Of a stretch of 64,000 nucleotides of DNA, positions 10,783-22,804 are shown one piece after another (positions within the stretch are counted from its first letter, which is position 1; each line of letters starts with the position of its first letter). Below the pieces are notes generated by a model. The model did no database searches and was not told the origin of the DNA. It saw only the letters and a list, made by a program, of their open reading frames with translations. The DNA comes from Martensiomyces pterosporus (taxonomy: Eukaryota > Kickxellomycota > Kickxellomycetes > Kickxellales > Kickxellaceae). The stretch lies in assembly GCA_025201845.1 (NCBI GenBank), contig MU603936.1, forward strand, positions 224,411 through 288,410, in the 5' to 3' direction. Both the position numbers and the translations under genes were made by a program.

Positions 10783-13700
10783 CTAGTGCCGTGTTGCTGA
10801 TCCAACAACTGCATTTGGCGCAGCGGCGCCAGAGCTGCTGATGCTCATGGTGCCCATAGGCCCATCGCCGTCAGCGCTGCCAGTCCAGTCAACGTTCATC
10901 TCGCCCTCGCCATGCTCGCTGTTGGCGCCTGGTGCGAGGAAAGACGGCATCAGCTGCTGCTGCTGAGGCCCACACACAGACTGGTTCCAATCGAAGCACC
11001 AGTCCATTGCCTGTGCACCGCCGTCGCTGGCAGCCGTGCTCGACAGCACGCTGTTCATAGGAGACTTCGCGCCGCTCGCTTGCGGCAGCATGAATGTGCT
11101 TGGGTCGAGAGCAAGGGCCGGGTCGTATACTCCGCTTTCCACTCCCAGAGACTGCGCCTCTGAAAGGCCAAATGGCATCGACTGGTTGGCCGGGCCACCC
11201 GCCGCCGCTGCTGCTGCTACAGCTGCTGCCGCTGATGCGCTGTTCATAGCGTTGAATATCGCAGCCATCATGTCTGCATTGCTCATATCCAAGGTCTCGC
11301 CCATTCCACTCTGCATTGGCGCGTTCATGATCGCCTGCGGAGAAACAGACGAGAGCGGCATGTCGATGCTAGTTGCCTGGCTGGCAGTGTCGGCAACAGC
11401 ATCCCCTGCAGCGCCTTTGTTGCCAATGGACTGCAGGCTATTGCTCGAGCTCATGGACTTGACCTTTGACTCCTGGCCGCTTGCATCGCTGGCATTGCTG
11501 TTTGCAGCGGTCTCACCGCCATCTGTGCCGCCATCTCGGGTGCTATTGGCACTGCTGCCGCCGCCCTTAGCAGCAGCTGCTGCCTGTACCAGATTGCTCT
11601 CTTCGTTCATCTGAATGTCTGAGGCGCCCGCAATAGCGACATTAGACAGCGGCGAGGGAGGGACTCCGCCGTTCGACAGGCCATTGATGTCACCCAGCCC
11701 ACGGTGGCTGCCAAACACGTCGCCATTAACAAAGGCATTGTTCATAGCCAGCGCCAGCTCAGCATCCGACTCGCGACGGGCAAACACACCTGCAGGCATA
11801 GCGCCTCCTAGAGGCGTTGTGGGCTGCCCGTTAGGCCCAAGCATCGACGAGTGGAAGTAACCCGATAGAGAGTCGCGCGAGGCGCGGCGGAGGTTTTGTG
11901 CACACCAGTAAGGCGAGGGGCTCATCTGCGGGCTGTTGACGCGTGGGCTGCCCGCTGCCGGCGCCACTTGGTAGGGGGCTGGACGGCGGAGATGGTTGCA
12001 CGATGTGCGGTGTCGCAGGGGCAAGGCAGCAGATGACGGGGGCGTGTTCGAGATCCCAAGTCCCGTCTGTGTTGCGGGGTTGCGAGGCGCTCCAGACGAG
12101 CCCTCGCCACTGGCAGGGTTCATCGGCGAGCCTGCTGGCGTCATGCTTTCGTCATCCATCGCACGGCAGAGCCCGCTGCTGGGGTTGGCCTTGGCACCGC
12201 CGCCACCGGTAACAATTGGGCGGATAAAGGGAAGAGATGCTGACCGCTGAGTCTTGAACGGTGGTGCGACGCTGCTCATAGGACCAGCCCCATTGGCCAT
12301 CGCTGCGACCATATTGGTTGGGTACTGGTGAAGGGAATCGGGCAAGGCAAACACAGAGTGCCTGGCCGATCCGGGTGTAGGAGCCATCGTGTTCAGTGGG
12401 AGAAGCGGGTGAGGGCAGGACACTGACGTTGGCGTTGGCGTGAGCGTCCCGATGGTCGAAGAGGCTGCTGACACGGGTGCGTACATGCTGAATGCAGGCG
12501 GAACAGCGCCAGCTGCTGCCGATCGGCCGGCTGGGCCATGGTGGGCTGCCGCTGCGGGGCTGAGCAAGCTGCCATCGGCGGCTTCGCCATTCGCGTGCTC
12601 GGTGCTGGCGGCTTGCTGCTGACTATTATTTGGCCTGACGGAGTGCAAGCACACGGCCTCCGAGCACGGGATCCATGTATTGTGTGGGACCCCTGCAATG
12701 GCGCTGTACGGGTCGTCCATGCTGCCCAGCCACAGGGTCATTAGCGGGTCTGCTGCGATCTTCAGCCGCGAGCACGTTGCTAGCAGAATGCGCAGCTGGC
12801 AGAACAGCGTTACAAACGAGCCGGAGATCACATGCACGCTGGTATTCGACGCGCTGCGGTTCTCTGAAAAGTCCTCAATCTCCTTCCACATGCCGCTCTC
12901 CATTTGGAAGAAATACTTTGGCGGGTCGTAAACGTGGATGGACAGCTCGCCCTTGGCCTGCGGGTTCTTCAGTGCGCGGTTGAACAGCGATATTGCCGTC
13001 TGCGGGTTGACTACCGACTCGGTCATTGTGTCGATGAGAGCAGCAGCTGGGTCAGGCGTCTCACGGAACTTGATGCGCGAGACGGCGCTGTAAGGGAGCA
13101 CCATCTTGTACCGAACGCCGCAGTTGCTAATGATCCACTGGAACTCGCCAACCAAAGAGTCGAGCTCTGCCGGGCGGTGATTCCCAGGCCGCTGGACGGG
13201 CTTCAGTGGCGGCGGCTCGACACACGCCAAACAAGTGAGCTCGGTGTCTGGCATGGATACTCGCTGCCAGGTGCCCACGGTAAGCAGTGTGGCATCGAGG
13301 ACCATGTATGACGCTATTTCGGGTATGAATGATGAGTATCCCATGCCCATGCGGCCGCCCACTGGCATGCCTACCATACCCAAGCTCATGTTTAAGCCGC
13401 TGAGGCTGACACCCATCGGGATGCCAGTAGGGGTGAGCATCCTGCCTCCACCATTGCCGCCGCTGCCGCCCATGCTTGCCACTGCTCCTTGCATCGCGAG
13501 AGTACCAAGGTGCGTGTTGGTGCTGGCGCTGTTGCCGTCATTGTGCTGAGGGATAAGCGTCAAGGGGGCTGGTCGCCGCGCAGGCCCTGCTGTGCGCATG
13601 GCTGGCGTCGAAGTAGCAGGGGCAGCATTCAGAATTGCAGGGGCGGCCTCTGACGAGGCTGGCGTGGCTGTAGCACTGCCTGCAGAAGAGGGAGAGGCGG

Positions 13701-15408
13701 TGCAGTTATTGGCGGTAGGGGGTGAGGAGGAGCCAGGCATGGCGGGTGACTCTGTTGCCGATTGTAGTGGTGGCATGGCTGACGAAGACGGAGGGCATTC
13801 TGTAATTGCTGCTGGCACCGCATTCATTGTTGAGCTGGCAGCTCCCTCAGCTTCTGAAGTGCTTGCATTATTGGTAGCAGCAGCAGTGGTGGTGGTAGGC
13901 GAGGCAGAGGTAGAGGCAGAGGCAGAGGCAGAGGCGCTGTAGCCAGCCATAGCAACATCGGATGTTTGTATTGTAGGGCCCATGGGAGAAGCAACAGCAG
14001 TGACAACTGATACTTCAGACTCGCGCCTGCTGTCGCTGATATTAGCGGCGCCCAGCGACGCAGTGACAGAGCCAGGCATGGAGTCAGCGCCACTGCTCTC
14101 CATCTTTGCGCTGCTACCGGAAGCAGCAGGCATGGGGGTATGAGCAGCAGTAGAGACCGCAGACCCCGATGTCGCCGCCAGCTGCCCGTCATGAGGCTGA
14201 GAGGTCGGTCCCCCAGCGGGTGCCATGTTCCCAATGCCAGGCTGTGTGCTTATGTTTCTCATCGCTGCTTGTGTGGTTCCGTTAGCGCCGACCTGATAGT
14301 GCGTGGCAGCGATCGGATTGTTATTGAGAGCTACAGCTCCAGGTGTAGTTGGCGCTGCTGCTGCGGGAAGTACGCCCTGCTGGCCGCTGGGAATCGAAAG
14401 GAATTGTTGCTGCTGCTGCTGCTCTAGGGGCAGAATCAGCTGATTCGGGCGCGTCATATCCAGACTCCATTGCATCCAAGGGTTATTTGCTGCTGCTGTG
14501 GCGGCAAGAGCCATTTGGGCGTCCATCATAGGCTGCTGCTGCTGGTTGATAATCGGAATGCCAGCACCAAGGCTGACCGCGGCTGGGCTTGCCACGTAGC
14601 CACCATTGGCGGCGGCAGCGGCCGCGGCCGCGGCAGCAGCAGACATAGGGTCGGCACCAGGCATGAATGCTGAGGCCATAGCCATTGAATACATTTCGGG
14701 GTTCATGTTGGCGTATGCCAGCTGATCTAGAAGCATGGCAGGATGCTGCTGGAGGCCACGCGGGTTCCGCTGCTGTGTCTTTTCCTTTGCACGTCGATTC
14801 TGGAACCACACTTGCACCTGGCGAGGGGCCATGCCGAGACGTGCGGCCAAGTCCTCGCGCAGACGACTTGCAGGCGAGCGATTGACCAAAAACACCGATT
14901 CAAGGACAGTCACTTGCTCTGATGTGGCACGCGCGCGTTTGCGCTGCGCCGGCTTTCCCCCGGACTTGCTCGTCGGTGCAGGCGTAGAGGCAGCGTTATT
15001 GGTGCCTGTGGCTGGTGCTGGTGTTGGCGTCGGTGTTGTGTGTGCACCCCCAGTTGCTGACACAGCCCCAGAAGCTCTAATTTGAGGGTTTGCCATAGCT
15101 GGCGGCGGAACTGCCGCTGCGTGTCTGTTTCCGTCAGTGTCCATGTGCAGGCCGTGGCTTCCTAGATCTGCTGTGTATGAGCTGGCCATCATGGCGGTGG
15201 CCAGGAAGTTTGGATCCTGCGCTGTGCCGCCGTCAGCAAAAACCGTCATATTAACGGCCGCTGCTGGCGCTGCCTGGATAGGCACACTGGCACCCATGAC
15301 TGGATCTGCAGGGAGTTTCATCTCTGGAGAAGTCGGATATAGCGAGCTATGTTGCACAAATGAGATATTAGAAGGATCGTCAGCAATCAGAGTCGACTCG
15401 AAGAGCAT
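10783..15408 (-). CDS. homeobox transcription factor, Phx1/Hoy1/Pah1-like
   Basis: A 1541-aa single-exon ORF. The ATG at 15408 is used because the open frame beyond it (to 15543) starts only with TTG and translates into a hydrophobic leader-like stretch. The homeodomain occupies residues 156-214: a basic RKRAR start, helix 2 SRLREDLAARLGM, and recognition helix VQVWFQNRRAKEK. A second conserved block at about 700-905 contains LTVGTWQRVS, GEFQWIISNCGVRYKMVLPY and YFFQMESGMWKEIEDFSE. It resembles the C-terminal region shared by S. pombe Phx1 and related fungal homeobox proteins (from memory, not searched). The rest is Ala/Ser/Pro/Gln-rich and probably disordered, with poly-Ala and poly-Gln runs. 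Members act in stationary phase, stress survival or hyphal development. The gene is followed upstream by the largest non-coding interval in the window. Confidence 0.88.
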   Translation of the reverse strand: MLFESTLIADDPSNISFVQHSSLYPTSPEMKLPADPVMGASVPIQAAPAAAVNMTVFADGGTAQDPNFLATAMMASSYTADLGSHGLHMDTDGNRHAAAVPPPAMANPQIRASGAVSATGGAHTTPTPTPAPATGTNNAASTPAPTSKSGGKPAQRKRARATSEQVTVLESVFLVNRSPASRLREDLAARLGMAPRQVQVWFQNRRAKEKTQQRNPRGLQQHPAMLLDQLAYANMNPEMYSMAMASAFMPGADPMSAAAAAAAAAAANGGYVASPAAVSLGAGIPIINQQQQPMMDAQMALAATAAANNPWMQWSLDMTRPNQLILPLEQQQQQQFLSIPSGQQGVLPAAAAPTTPGAVALNNNPIAATHYQVGANGTTQAAMRNISTQPGIGNMAPAGGPTSQPHDGQLAATSGSAVSTAAHTPMPAASGSSAKMESSGADSMPGSVTASLGAANISDSRRESEVSVVTAVASPMGPTIQTSDVAMAGYSASASASASTSASPTTTTAAATNNASTSEAEGAASSTMNAVPAAITECPPSSSAMPPLQSATESPAMPGSSSPPTANNCTASPSSAGSATATPASSEAAPAILNAAPATSTPAMRTAGPARRPAPLTLIPQHNDGNSASTNTHLGTLAMQGAVASMGGSGGNGGGRMLTPTGIPMGVSLSGLNMSLGMVGMPVGGRMGMGYSSFIPEIASYMVLDATLLTVGTWQRVSMPDTELTCLACVEPPPLKPVQRPGNHRPAELDSLVGEFQWIISNCGVRYKMVLPYSAVSRIKFRETPDPAAALIDTMTESVVNPQTAISLFNRALKNPQAKGELSIHVYDPPKYFFQMESGMWKEIEDFSENRSASNTSVHVISGSFVTLFCQLRILLATCSRLKIAADPLMTLWLGSMDDPYSAIAGVPHNTWIPCSEAVCLHSVRPNNSQQQAASTEHANGEAADGSLLSPAAAAHHGPAGRSAAAGAVPPAFSMYAPVSAASSTIGTLTPTPTSVSCPHPLLPLNTMAPTPGSARHSVFALPDSLHQYPTNMVAAMANGAGPMSSVAPPFKTQRSASLPFIRPIVTGGGGAKANPSSGLCRAMDDESMTPAGSPMNPASGEGSSGAPRNPATQTGLGISNTPPSSAALPLRHRTSCNHLRRPAPYQVAPAAGSPRVNSPQMSPSPYWCAQNLRRASRDSLSGYFHSSMLGPNGQPTTPLGGAMPAGVFARRESDAELALAMNNAFVNGDVFGSHRGLGDINGLSNGGVPPSPLSNVAIAGASDIQMNEESNLVQAAAAAKGGGSSANSTRDGGTDGGETAANSNASDASGQESKVKSMSSSNSLQSIGNKGAAGDAVADTASQATSIDMPLSSVSPQAIMNAPMQSGMGETLDMSNADMMAAIFNAMNSASAAAAVAAAAAAGGPANQSMPFGLSEAQSLGVESGVYDPALALDPSTFMLPQASGAKSPMNSVLSSTAASDGGAQAMDWCFDWNQSVCGPQQQQLMPSFLAPGANSEHGEGEMNVDWTGSADGDGPMGTMSISSSGAAAPNAVVGSATRH

Positions 15409-18400
15409 GCTGTTTAGCTTGAATGGGGAGTTTGCATGTACGATAAAGCAGGGTCGGCGGCCAAAGGCGAGAAGGAGAGGCACGCAGCAAAAAGAAGGAA
15501 AGCAAGACGCCAAAACGCGTTGAGGGCTGGAATGGGAAGACAAGGAGGAGAGGCACGGTGGTGGTTGGGAGGTAGGCGGGAGGGCGAGAGTGCGCTACGG
15601 CGCGCATCATATACTCTGTCAGTGTGCAGGAGGGACCAGTGCTGGTTCCTTGAAGTGAAGCGATTGAGCAAAGGGGGGCAAGCTGGTGTAACCAAACTTC
15701 GTTCCTTCAGGCTTGCAGACTGCATAGCCAACTGCGTGGAGCAAACCAATGGGTAGTAGCAACGCTCGCCCAAGAGAGAGCGGGAGAGAGAAAGGGCCGT
15801 TTTCTGGTGTGCGTTTGAAGGAACTGCTCTGTGCCCCGTTTGTTTGTTAGAGGGCGTGGGGGAAGGGGAGCGAAGTGGGGGGTGGCTGCACAAAGTAGGG
15901 AGAGGGAGAGGGGAGGAGGGGCCAGAAAAGCCTTACTTTGAGTGCGGAGGCGGAAGAAAGGCAGTAACAGCGAAGCGGTCGACGAACACTGCGTAGGCTG
16001 TATTCTTCCAGTTTGGTCCCTGGCGCGGGTGCTATTAGGCTTGTCAGGAACGCGATGCAGGGCTCTGAAAATGGCGGCGAACGAGTGTATACAAGGGCGG
16101 CTGACAAGCGCGAGAAGTGGTATTGCTAATGGTGAATAATGCACAGGAATAAGAGCAAGAATGGCAACGGACAGGAGCAGCACTGGCGTGTGCGTGCGGG
16201 TGTGTGATATACAAAGGCAAAGCGGGTGTGGAGTTGAGTTGAGCTGTAAAGAGGAAAAAAGGGCGCTGACGGGAAACAGCCAGTGTTCCTTGAGTTGAGC
16301 ATGCCTCTGCCCATCCCCAAAAGGGGAGGGCTGTGAGCGTGGGCTTGTAACCTGCGCCCTCTCCAGCAAGCGGAGGTGCCGCACGGGTTTTCAGCTGTCG
16401 GCAAGCAAAGCTGCTGGCTGCTGCTTTTTTCAGCACGGCACAGCCAGTGCTGCCAGCGGTGTCAAAACAAAAAAAATTGGCAGGATGTCGCAATTGGGCG
16501 CGATCGGAGAAAGGGCCCGCCAAACGCAAGGCTTGCTGCACGTGTGGAACAAGGCGAGAAGTGCACAGCGAAGAGCAGGGCATACAAAGTAAAACTCCCG
16601 CGAATGTGGGATGTCCCCCGGCTGCCCCGTCTCGCATTACACATCCCTCTCCTCCCCATTTCGCACAGCAGGCATCCTGCCCAGCATTAGCGCAGCGCTC
16701 CTCCACTAAGCACGCCCGCGCCGACTCTGTAGACCAACCGCAAAGGCGAGTTTGGTGGCGGTGCTGCCTGGGGCGAAGCTGGCGTGGTGCAAGAAGGGAC
16801 TTGGTGTTTGCGATGGATAGCCTCCTTTCGTTCCATCGAGGGCGGACCAATGCCAGTGTCAATATGTCCAGAGCGTGGTGGATTAGAATCCATCTATCCC
16901 TTTGCCAGCCTCTAGTCTACCACCGTGTGAAGCGTGCACAAAGGACCCAAGCTAGCTATCGCCCATCCACAGCTCCTGCTGGGGGATCACACGTGGGTGA
17001 CTGCTGCTTTCTGCCTGATCTGCCAAGCACAGGCTGCTGCTTCTGCTGCTGTGCAATGGGCGAGAACAAGGAGCTGGGAGAGCGGCAGCAGTAACAGCAC
17101 CGACAAGCAAGGAAAAGGCGGGGGGAAGGGACCACACACCAGAAATACGCGGAAGGTTGGACAAACGCAGTGGGGTTTGGTTGGCTGGAGAGAGGAAGGA
17201 GATCCTTGTTGGTGTGCCTTAATCGACAGCCTTTCGGTGCACCGTCGAATGGCAGAGCAACCCAAGCAGTGGGCACAGCGTCCAATGGAGTGCAGCAGGC
17301 ACAGTGTTGCATGCCCTCCGCCAGATGAGCCGGGCCCTCGCCATTCGCCCGATTGGTGGCTCGTGGTTGGCTGGTCGGCATTGAGACACAGCAGGGCCAG
17401 AAGCAAAGGCGAGAGATAGACATGCAGTGATATGTGGTGGGAGTGGAACTTACTTTCAAAGTGGCGGGAATAGGGGCCACAGAACGATGGGACGGTTTGC
17501 AGGTGCTATCTCCTCTCTGCACGCGCTGTGCCCTCGGATTAGTCGATAGCTGATGTAGATGAAAACGCCTGGCGTTGCCTGGCTGTACACCTACAATATC
17601 AGCAAAAATAAAGCGAGGCAGAATACACCGAGCATCGCCTGGGCGCAATATACCGCCCCCAAGAGAAGCCGCGCCAAACGGTGAATGTGGTTCAGCGTTA
17701 GTAGTGTCGTCATCACACTCAACTTTGCAGCTGCGTTGTAATGTGAGCACTTGCCCTGTTGGGCGCTGTCCTCCACTGTATACTGGAACACCAGATGCTG
17801 GTGTCTGCCGCTATTCAACAAACGATTGGGCACCACGAGGTCTCCAACTGAGGAGCGTGTAGAATGGAAATGCGCAAGCAACGAGATGTGTGGTTGGAGA
17901 GAGGCTGACTAGCAAGTAGAACCTCGTCCGTTTGTGGACGTGTAGGAGAATATACAGACACGAGACAAATAAAAAGAGAATGGTCGGGGTAGCGGCGGAG
18001 GACCATGCTACACCCATCTTCCCTTAGCTGGCGAATATCGTGGCTTGCAGTGCTCGCTGTTGGCAGCACGCTTTTTGGTCAGCATGCAAAGGGCAGTTGG
18101 CTGTGTTGCAGGTGGTGTTTGAGTGAAGATGAAGAGAGGACACATGGGATGTGCTGCTGCTGCTACTTACGCTAGGTGTTTGGAGTAAAAGCAGCGGATG
18201 CGGTAGGTAGGCAGGTGTGTGCTGTTGTTTGTAAGTGGATCTTGCGGCGACTTTCCACTCCTTCCACTGTCCTTACAGTTGTGTTCCTGTGTTTGTGAGT
18301 GCGCGCAGGTGTGTATGCGTATCAGGTTAGCTGTGGAACAGCCACAGATAAGCATTCAATCAAGCGCTGAAGGCTATATGCGTGTCTACCAGCAGAAAAC

Positions 18401-19090
18401 AATGCAGCAATAGGGGTTATCAGTGTGGCGATGATAATAGACTGGGCGGCGGGATAAAAGCACAAAAAAGCTCATATATATAGTGTGAATAAGAGCACCA
18501 TTAATAAGGCAAAAGGTGGACCAGAGGTGGAGAGGAAATAGAAGTGGAGAAAGAGAAGGAGAGACAGACGGGTGTGCACCGCCCAGGATGGGCGCAAGGG
18601 AAATTTCCAAATGCCAGGGGTATCCGGAAATTCCAAATTTTATAGGCAGACGCATGAAGGAGAAAACGACAAGGTCAAAACCCAAGCCCATGCTCATATT
18701 CCCATACAGGAGACACGTCTCTCAGTTGTGCAGCGTGGCGGCGTGGTGTGGTATGGATAACTGCAACTAAGAGAGGGAGTAGGGGTGGGCAGCAGCACAA
18801 AGCAGCTGTGTATGTGCGTGCAGTGGAACAACGTGACTTTTGGTCAGTAAAAGCGTGAAGGGACGAGTTGCTCGTGTAGATCTGCCCTCAGCTGGTGCCA
18901 TATGTAGGGGATAGAGCTTACGGATACACAGGCTCCAAATAGGGAACTGGATCGAGGGCAAGGAATGGAGGCAGCACTGACTTGGATGAGCAGCCGCTCT
19001 CCTGGCTGGAGCTGAATGTATAGATGCACAGATGCCATGGCGCTGTGCGAAGAGGAAGCCTGTGGCCAGCTTGGGACATGGCTGCAAGGC

Positions 19091-19091
19091 A

Positions 19092-19123
<32 letters not shown>

Positions 19124-19126
19124 AAG
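19091..19126 (+). repeat. GA-rich microsatellite
   Basis: An imperfect AG dinucleotide tract broken by AAAG steps, in the gene-free interval. Confidence 0.85.
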
Positions 19127-22100
19127 CAAGAAATGCAGCGCACACATATAGTGAGAGGCGTAGAGAGAGCGGTCAATGCAGACCACATCCGCAGCCTGCA
19201 GTCCTGCCTGCAATCATTGTCCCTCCACAAATACAGCCGACATCTGATGCATTGTATTTAGCAACCTCCGATGCCGGCTGTATTCACAAGAGCTCGTGGT
19301 GGCAGCTGGGGAAAGATAAGAAAGAGGGGAGGGAAGGCGCATAGTTGTCAGCAGATAGAGAAGCAGATATTGTTCTATGGCTGCCCTGTGAACGATTGGC
19401 GTGTATGCAGGTGCTTGCCCGCACAGTACACGCTGGTGCTGGTGCGGATTGTCTGGGGCTGGCGCTTTGCTGATTTGGAAGGGAACAAGGCATTCACGGG
19501 CTGACATGGTGTGGCCACATAGACACAGCAGTGTAGGGTGAAAATGCCTGAGCAATAGCTGTGGTTTTACTCACCGGGCAGGACTTTCGGTCAGCAGGTG
19601 TGCGGGATATCCACGAGTCCTCTTGTCCAAGTATTCTTGCTCTACAGAGGCCGTGTGATGGGGGGCGTGCAAGGGAGGTTCGTAGATGTTGGATTATAGG
19701 GTGAGTATGATTTATCAGCAGTACCAGGAGTCTAAAAATAGCAAATGGAACAAAGAAGATTGGGACGGGATGAGCCAGGACGGGATGGGACGGAGTGCGG
19801 TGCGAAGAGAGCAGAGGAGAGCAGAGAGCAGAGTCGGAGGGGAGGTATAAAACAAGGAGACAAGGTACGGTGCCTCTGTGGCAGTGTATTAATAGGGGTC
19901 AAGGGCGAGGATGAAGGAAAAGAGGGTCTGTGACACTTTAGTTCATAGCCCTTGTTTTTTCTTTCTGGCTGGCTTTAAACATAAACTGGGCCACCGCCAT
20001 TGTTGTTGAGGAAGCAGCGCCATCAAATATGGTGGTATTGAATGGGGTTGTGGTGGTACCTGAAAATGGATCAGGCAGCCAAGCAGGCAGGTGGTAAGTA
20101 GCGCATATGGCAGAGAATAGCGGCAGCGAGACTGTGAAGTTTGAGGTGCCAAGGAATGAGGCTTGTAGTAAACATGCGCAACCACCACGTCCCAATGCTA
20201 CATCGAAATTGGCGCCTGTCCACCAGCGTGCGTGCGTATTCTGTGTGCTTTTTGTTTTGCTGCGTTGTTTTCTGCTTGTTCAGCCTTTCAACAATCAAGC
20301 GAGACATATGCGGCATCCAAGCAACAACAATTAGCTAGAAGTGCGCGCCTTGGAATGAAGAGGCTTGTTGCGGCACCACCCAAGACCAAAAGACATAGCC
20401 AGGCAGAGGGGAGTGCTTGAATCCGTGGTATGGGCTTTGTTCTGGAGGAAAAGATAAACACAGCAGGCAGGCAGTATGAAGGCGCACTCACAGGCTGTGA
20501 TTTCCTCTGCCTGCCACCACCACCACATCACCAGCACAGCGGCCTGGTGAGTGGCCATTCTGCTGGGCATTTGCGCTACAAATCCTTATCAGCGCTGCCT
20601 CCGCCATATGCTTCTCGTTTCTTGGTAAATCGCCAGAGAGCAATGTACATGTGTGCGGTTTGGCCTGGGGAGCCAGCGACAGGCTTGTTTGTACTGGCGT
20701 ACCTTTTGTATCCAGCCTATCAAGGCGATGTCGAGTTGGCGTGAGCGTGGGCGTGGGCGTAGCGTACGTGTTCCAGCAAGCGGGATGTTCGTTATAGCAA
20801 CCAGTAGTCTATTGTAGCGAATTGGAGAAAGGAGAGGGGGTATGTCAAGGAAAGTAGGGCGGAGCATAAGTTAATGCCAGTAGTATAAATAAGTGACGCT
20901 TGGCACCCAGGGCATTAGCAGATGAGCTGGAAAGGAAAGGGAAAGAGGGAGGAAGGTTTCGTGCCAGGCGATTTGGGCTTGTGTTTCGAGCAAAAGGTCA
21001 GACAGGCAGAATGCAGCGTGAGCGCAAAGACAGAGCCTGCCCTGAAATATGGTAGGGCGGAGGGGGTGCGCTCTGCTGAACGCACGCATGAAGCAGCGGT
21101 GCAGCAGGAAAGGCACATCATGAACGAGCTAGCTGTGCTGCATACCGAGTGTCAATGAGGACAAGGGCAGGGACGGGGGTTCGCAGGCAGGCGGAGTAAG
21201 AGGAGGGGGTGTTTGCTTACCGGGGAGGGGGTGCTGAGTGCCAATGCGCTAGCCTGCAAGCTAGCCAGCTAGTATGAACTGGGCTCAATTGGATTGGACT
21301 GGGCTGGATTTGCCTAGATGTCTGGCAGGCTGTCTGGAGGTCTCCATTACCAGCCCAGGGATTGCAAATTTGGGGGGCTGCTGGCTGAAAAGGGGATGTG
21401 CCTGATGCACTCTCGCCGTCCCTGTTGCTGCATGGGTTTTCCGCCTGGAAGCGCTGCAGCCTTGATCTGCTGGCCGCGCTGTGCTGCCCTGTTTCCTCCC
21501 CTCCCACCACGCCCCACCGCCGCACACACACGAATACGCATCGGCAATCCTCTGGCAGTCGCGTATGGAGCGACATGTCCTCAGCACTGACATAAAGCCT
21601 CTGCCCCACTTCCAGCCTGCTCCGCGATTGGGCTCTGCTTTTCGCCCCGGAGATGTGGTGGGAGGTTTATACACATGCTTTTTGCGCACGGAAAGCGCTT
21701 GGTTGCCATGCTCCGTCAGAGCTCAGCAAAGCAGGATATGATGCGCCGATATGCTGCATATCCACTGCTGTGTTTACTTTTTCTCGCGCTTTTGGAGGGT
21801 AAACACCGAGCTTTTTCTGTTTGCTTTTCCTCCCCAATCCACTGACATGCTGTTTGACCTTGCTGCATCTACAAAGACTATTTGTTTACCAATGCACATC
21901 CGCTGGCGCTGATGCTGGCAGGTATTTATAGTTGTCCGCCATTTTTTTTTTAAAAAAGCTGGTGTACCTGGAGAAGTGGTGGGCAGTATGTAGCAGCAGC
22001 AACATCCTCGCCGCTTCCTCTGCATATCTCTGCATACTGAAAAGCAGCCTGCTGGAATCCACGAATGCTAGTGCATGCACGGGGCATTCCAAGCACACCG

Positions 22101-22561
22101 GATCCGAAACAAAGCAAACGCTCCATACGCATACGATCAATAGAAAAAACGTCGTGTCCGGCCATAGCAGCGAACTTCGCCGTGAGGCCATCCCTAGCAA
22201 CAGCAGATCTCTTGTGGCCATAACCTCATTTATTCGACTTGTGTGCTGGCGTGGTTGCCTGCCTGCTTGGCTGGGTTTCTCTGGGCTGGCAACAGAGTGC
22301 AAAGACCAGACGGTGCTTGGTTTGCTGAAAGGCTGCTGAGGCGGCAGCATACACGACAAGCAGCAGCAGCAGGATTACCCTGGTGTGTCAAACCAAGGAA
22401 GGGATATCAGAGAGCGGGAATAAGAAAAGTGGCAGCCGCGGATAACTGGTCGGCAGCAGAGATTACCACGAACGCAAAGCACGCCCATGCGATGCTGATC
22501 CGGCTTTTCTCAAGGCAAAATGCACTATTCCGTTTCTGCTGAAAGCTTGGGTTATAAACAA

Positions 22562-22594
22562 CAGCCTGCCTTCCAGCCTGCCTTCCAGCCTGCC
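22562..22594 (+). repeat. 12-bp tandem repeat (AGCCTGCCTTCC)
   Basis: Two full copies and a partial third copy of a 12-mer, in the gene-free interval. Confidence 0.85.
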
Positions 22595-22780
22595 AGAGCC
22601 ACCCTTTTCCCAACCAATTGAAGATGTGGGCTCTGAGAGCAGCTGAAAAAATTGTTGCGCACAAGAACAAGCTCTCGCACCAAACACCTACCAATGGCGC
22701 TTCCTTTGCCCCTGTGACAAGATGGAGGTCTCTCGGTGCTCGCTGTGGATGCCATTCTCGCCGCGTTCTCTTTTGCCTGC

Positions 22781-22804
22781 TTGAATGTCTCCTTGAATGT
22801 CTCC
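22781..22804 (+). repeat. 12-bp perfect tandem duplication (TTGAATGTCTCC)
   Basis: Two perfect adjacent copies of a 12-mer, about 190 bp from another 12-bp tandem array. Confidence 0.85.

Noticed and set aside
15409..15543. N-terminal extension of the homeobox ORF to 15543
   Set aside because: The codon at 15543 is TTG, not ATG, and the extra 45 residues are hydrophobic leader-like sequence in a pyrimidine-rich block; ATG at 15408 is used.
16044..16862. 272-aa minus-strand ORF in the gene-free interval
   Set aside because: Composition is rich in Cys, His, Pro and Leu as in random translation; no domain, no start context, no splice support.
15931..21220. Series of minus-strand donor-like sites (15936, 17453, 18170, 18921, 19574, 21220) suggesting a multi-exon leader or RNA
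   Set aside because: Only three are perfect GTAAGT/GTGAGT, close to the chance expectation for this length, and similar sites occur on the plus strand.
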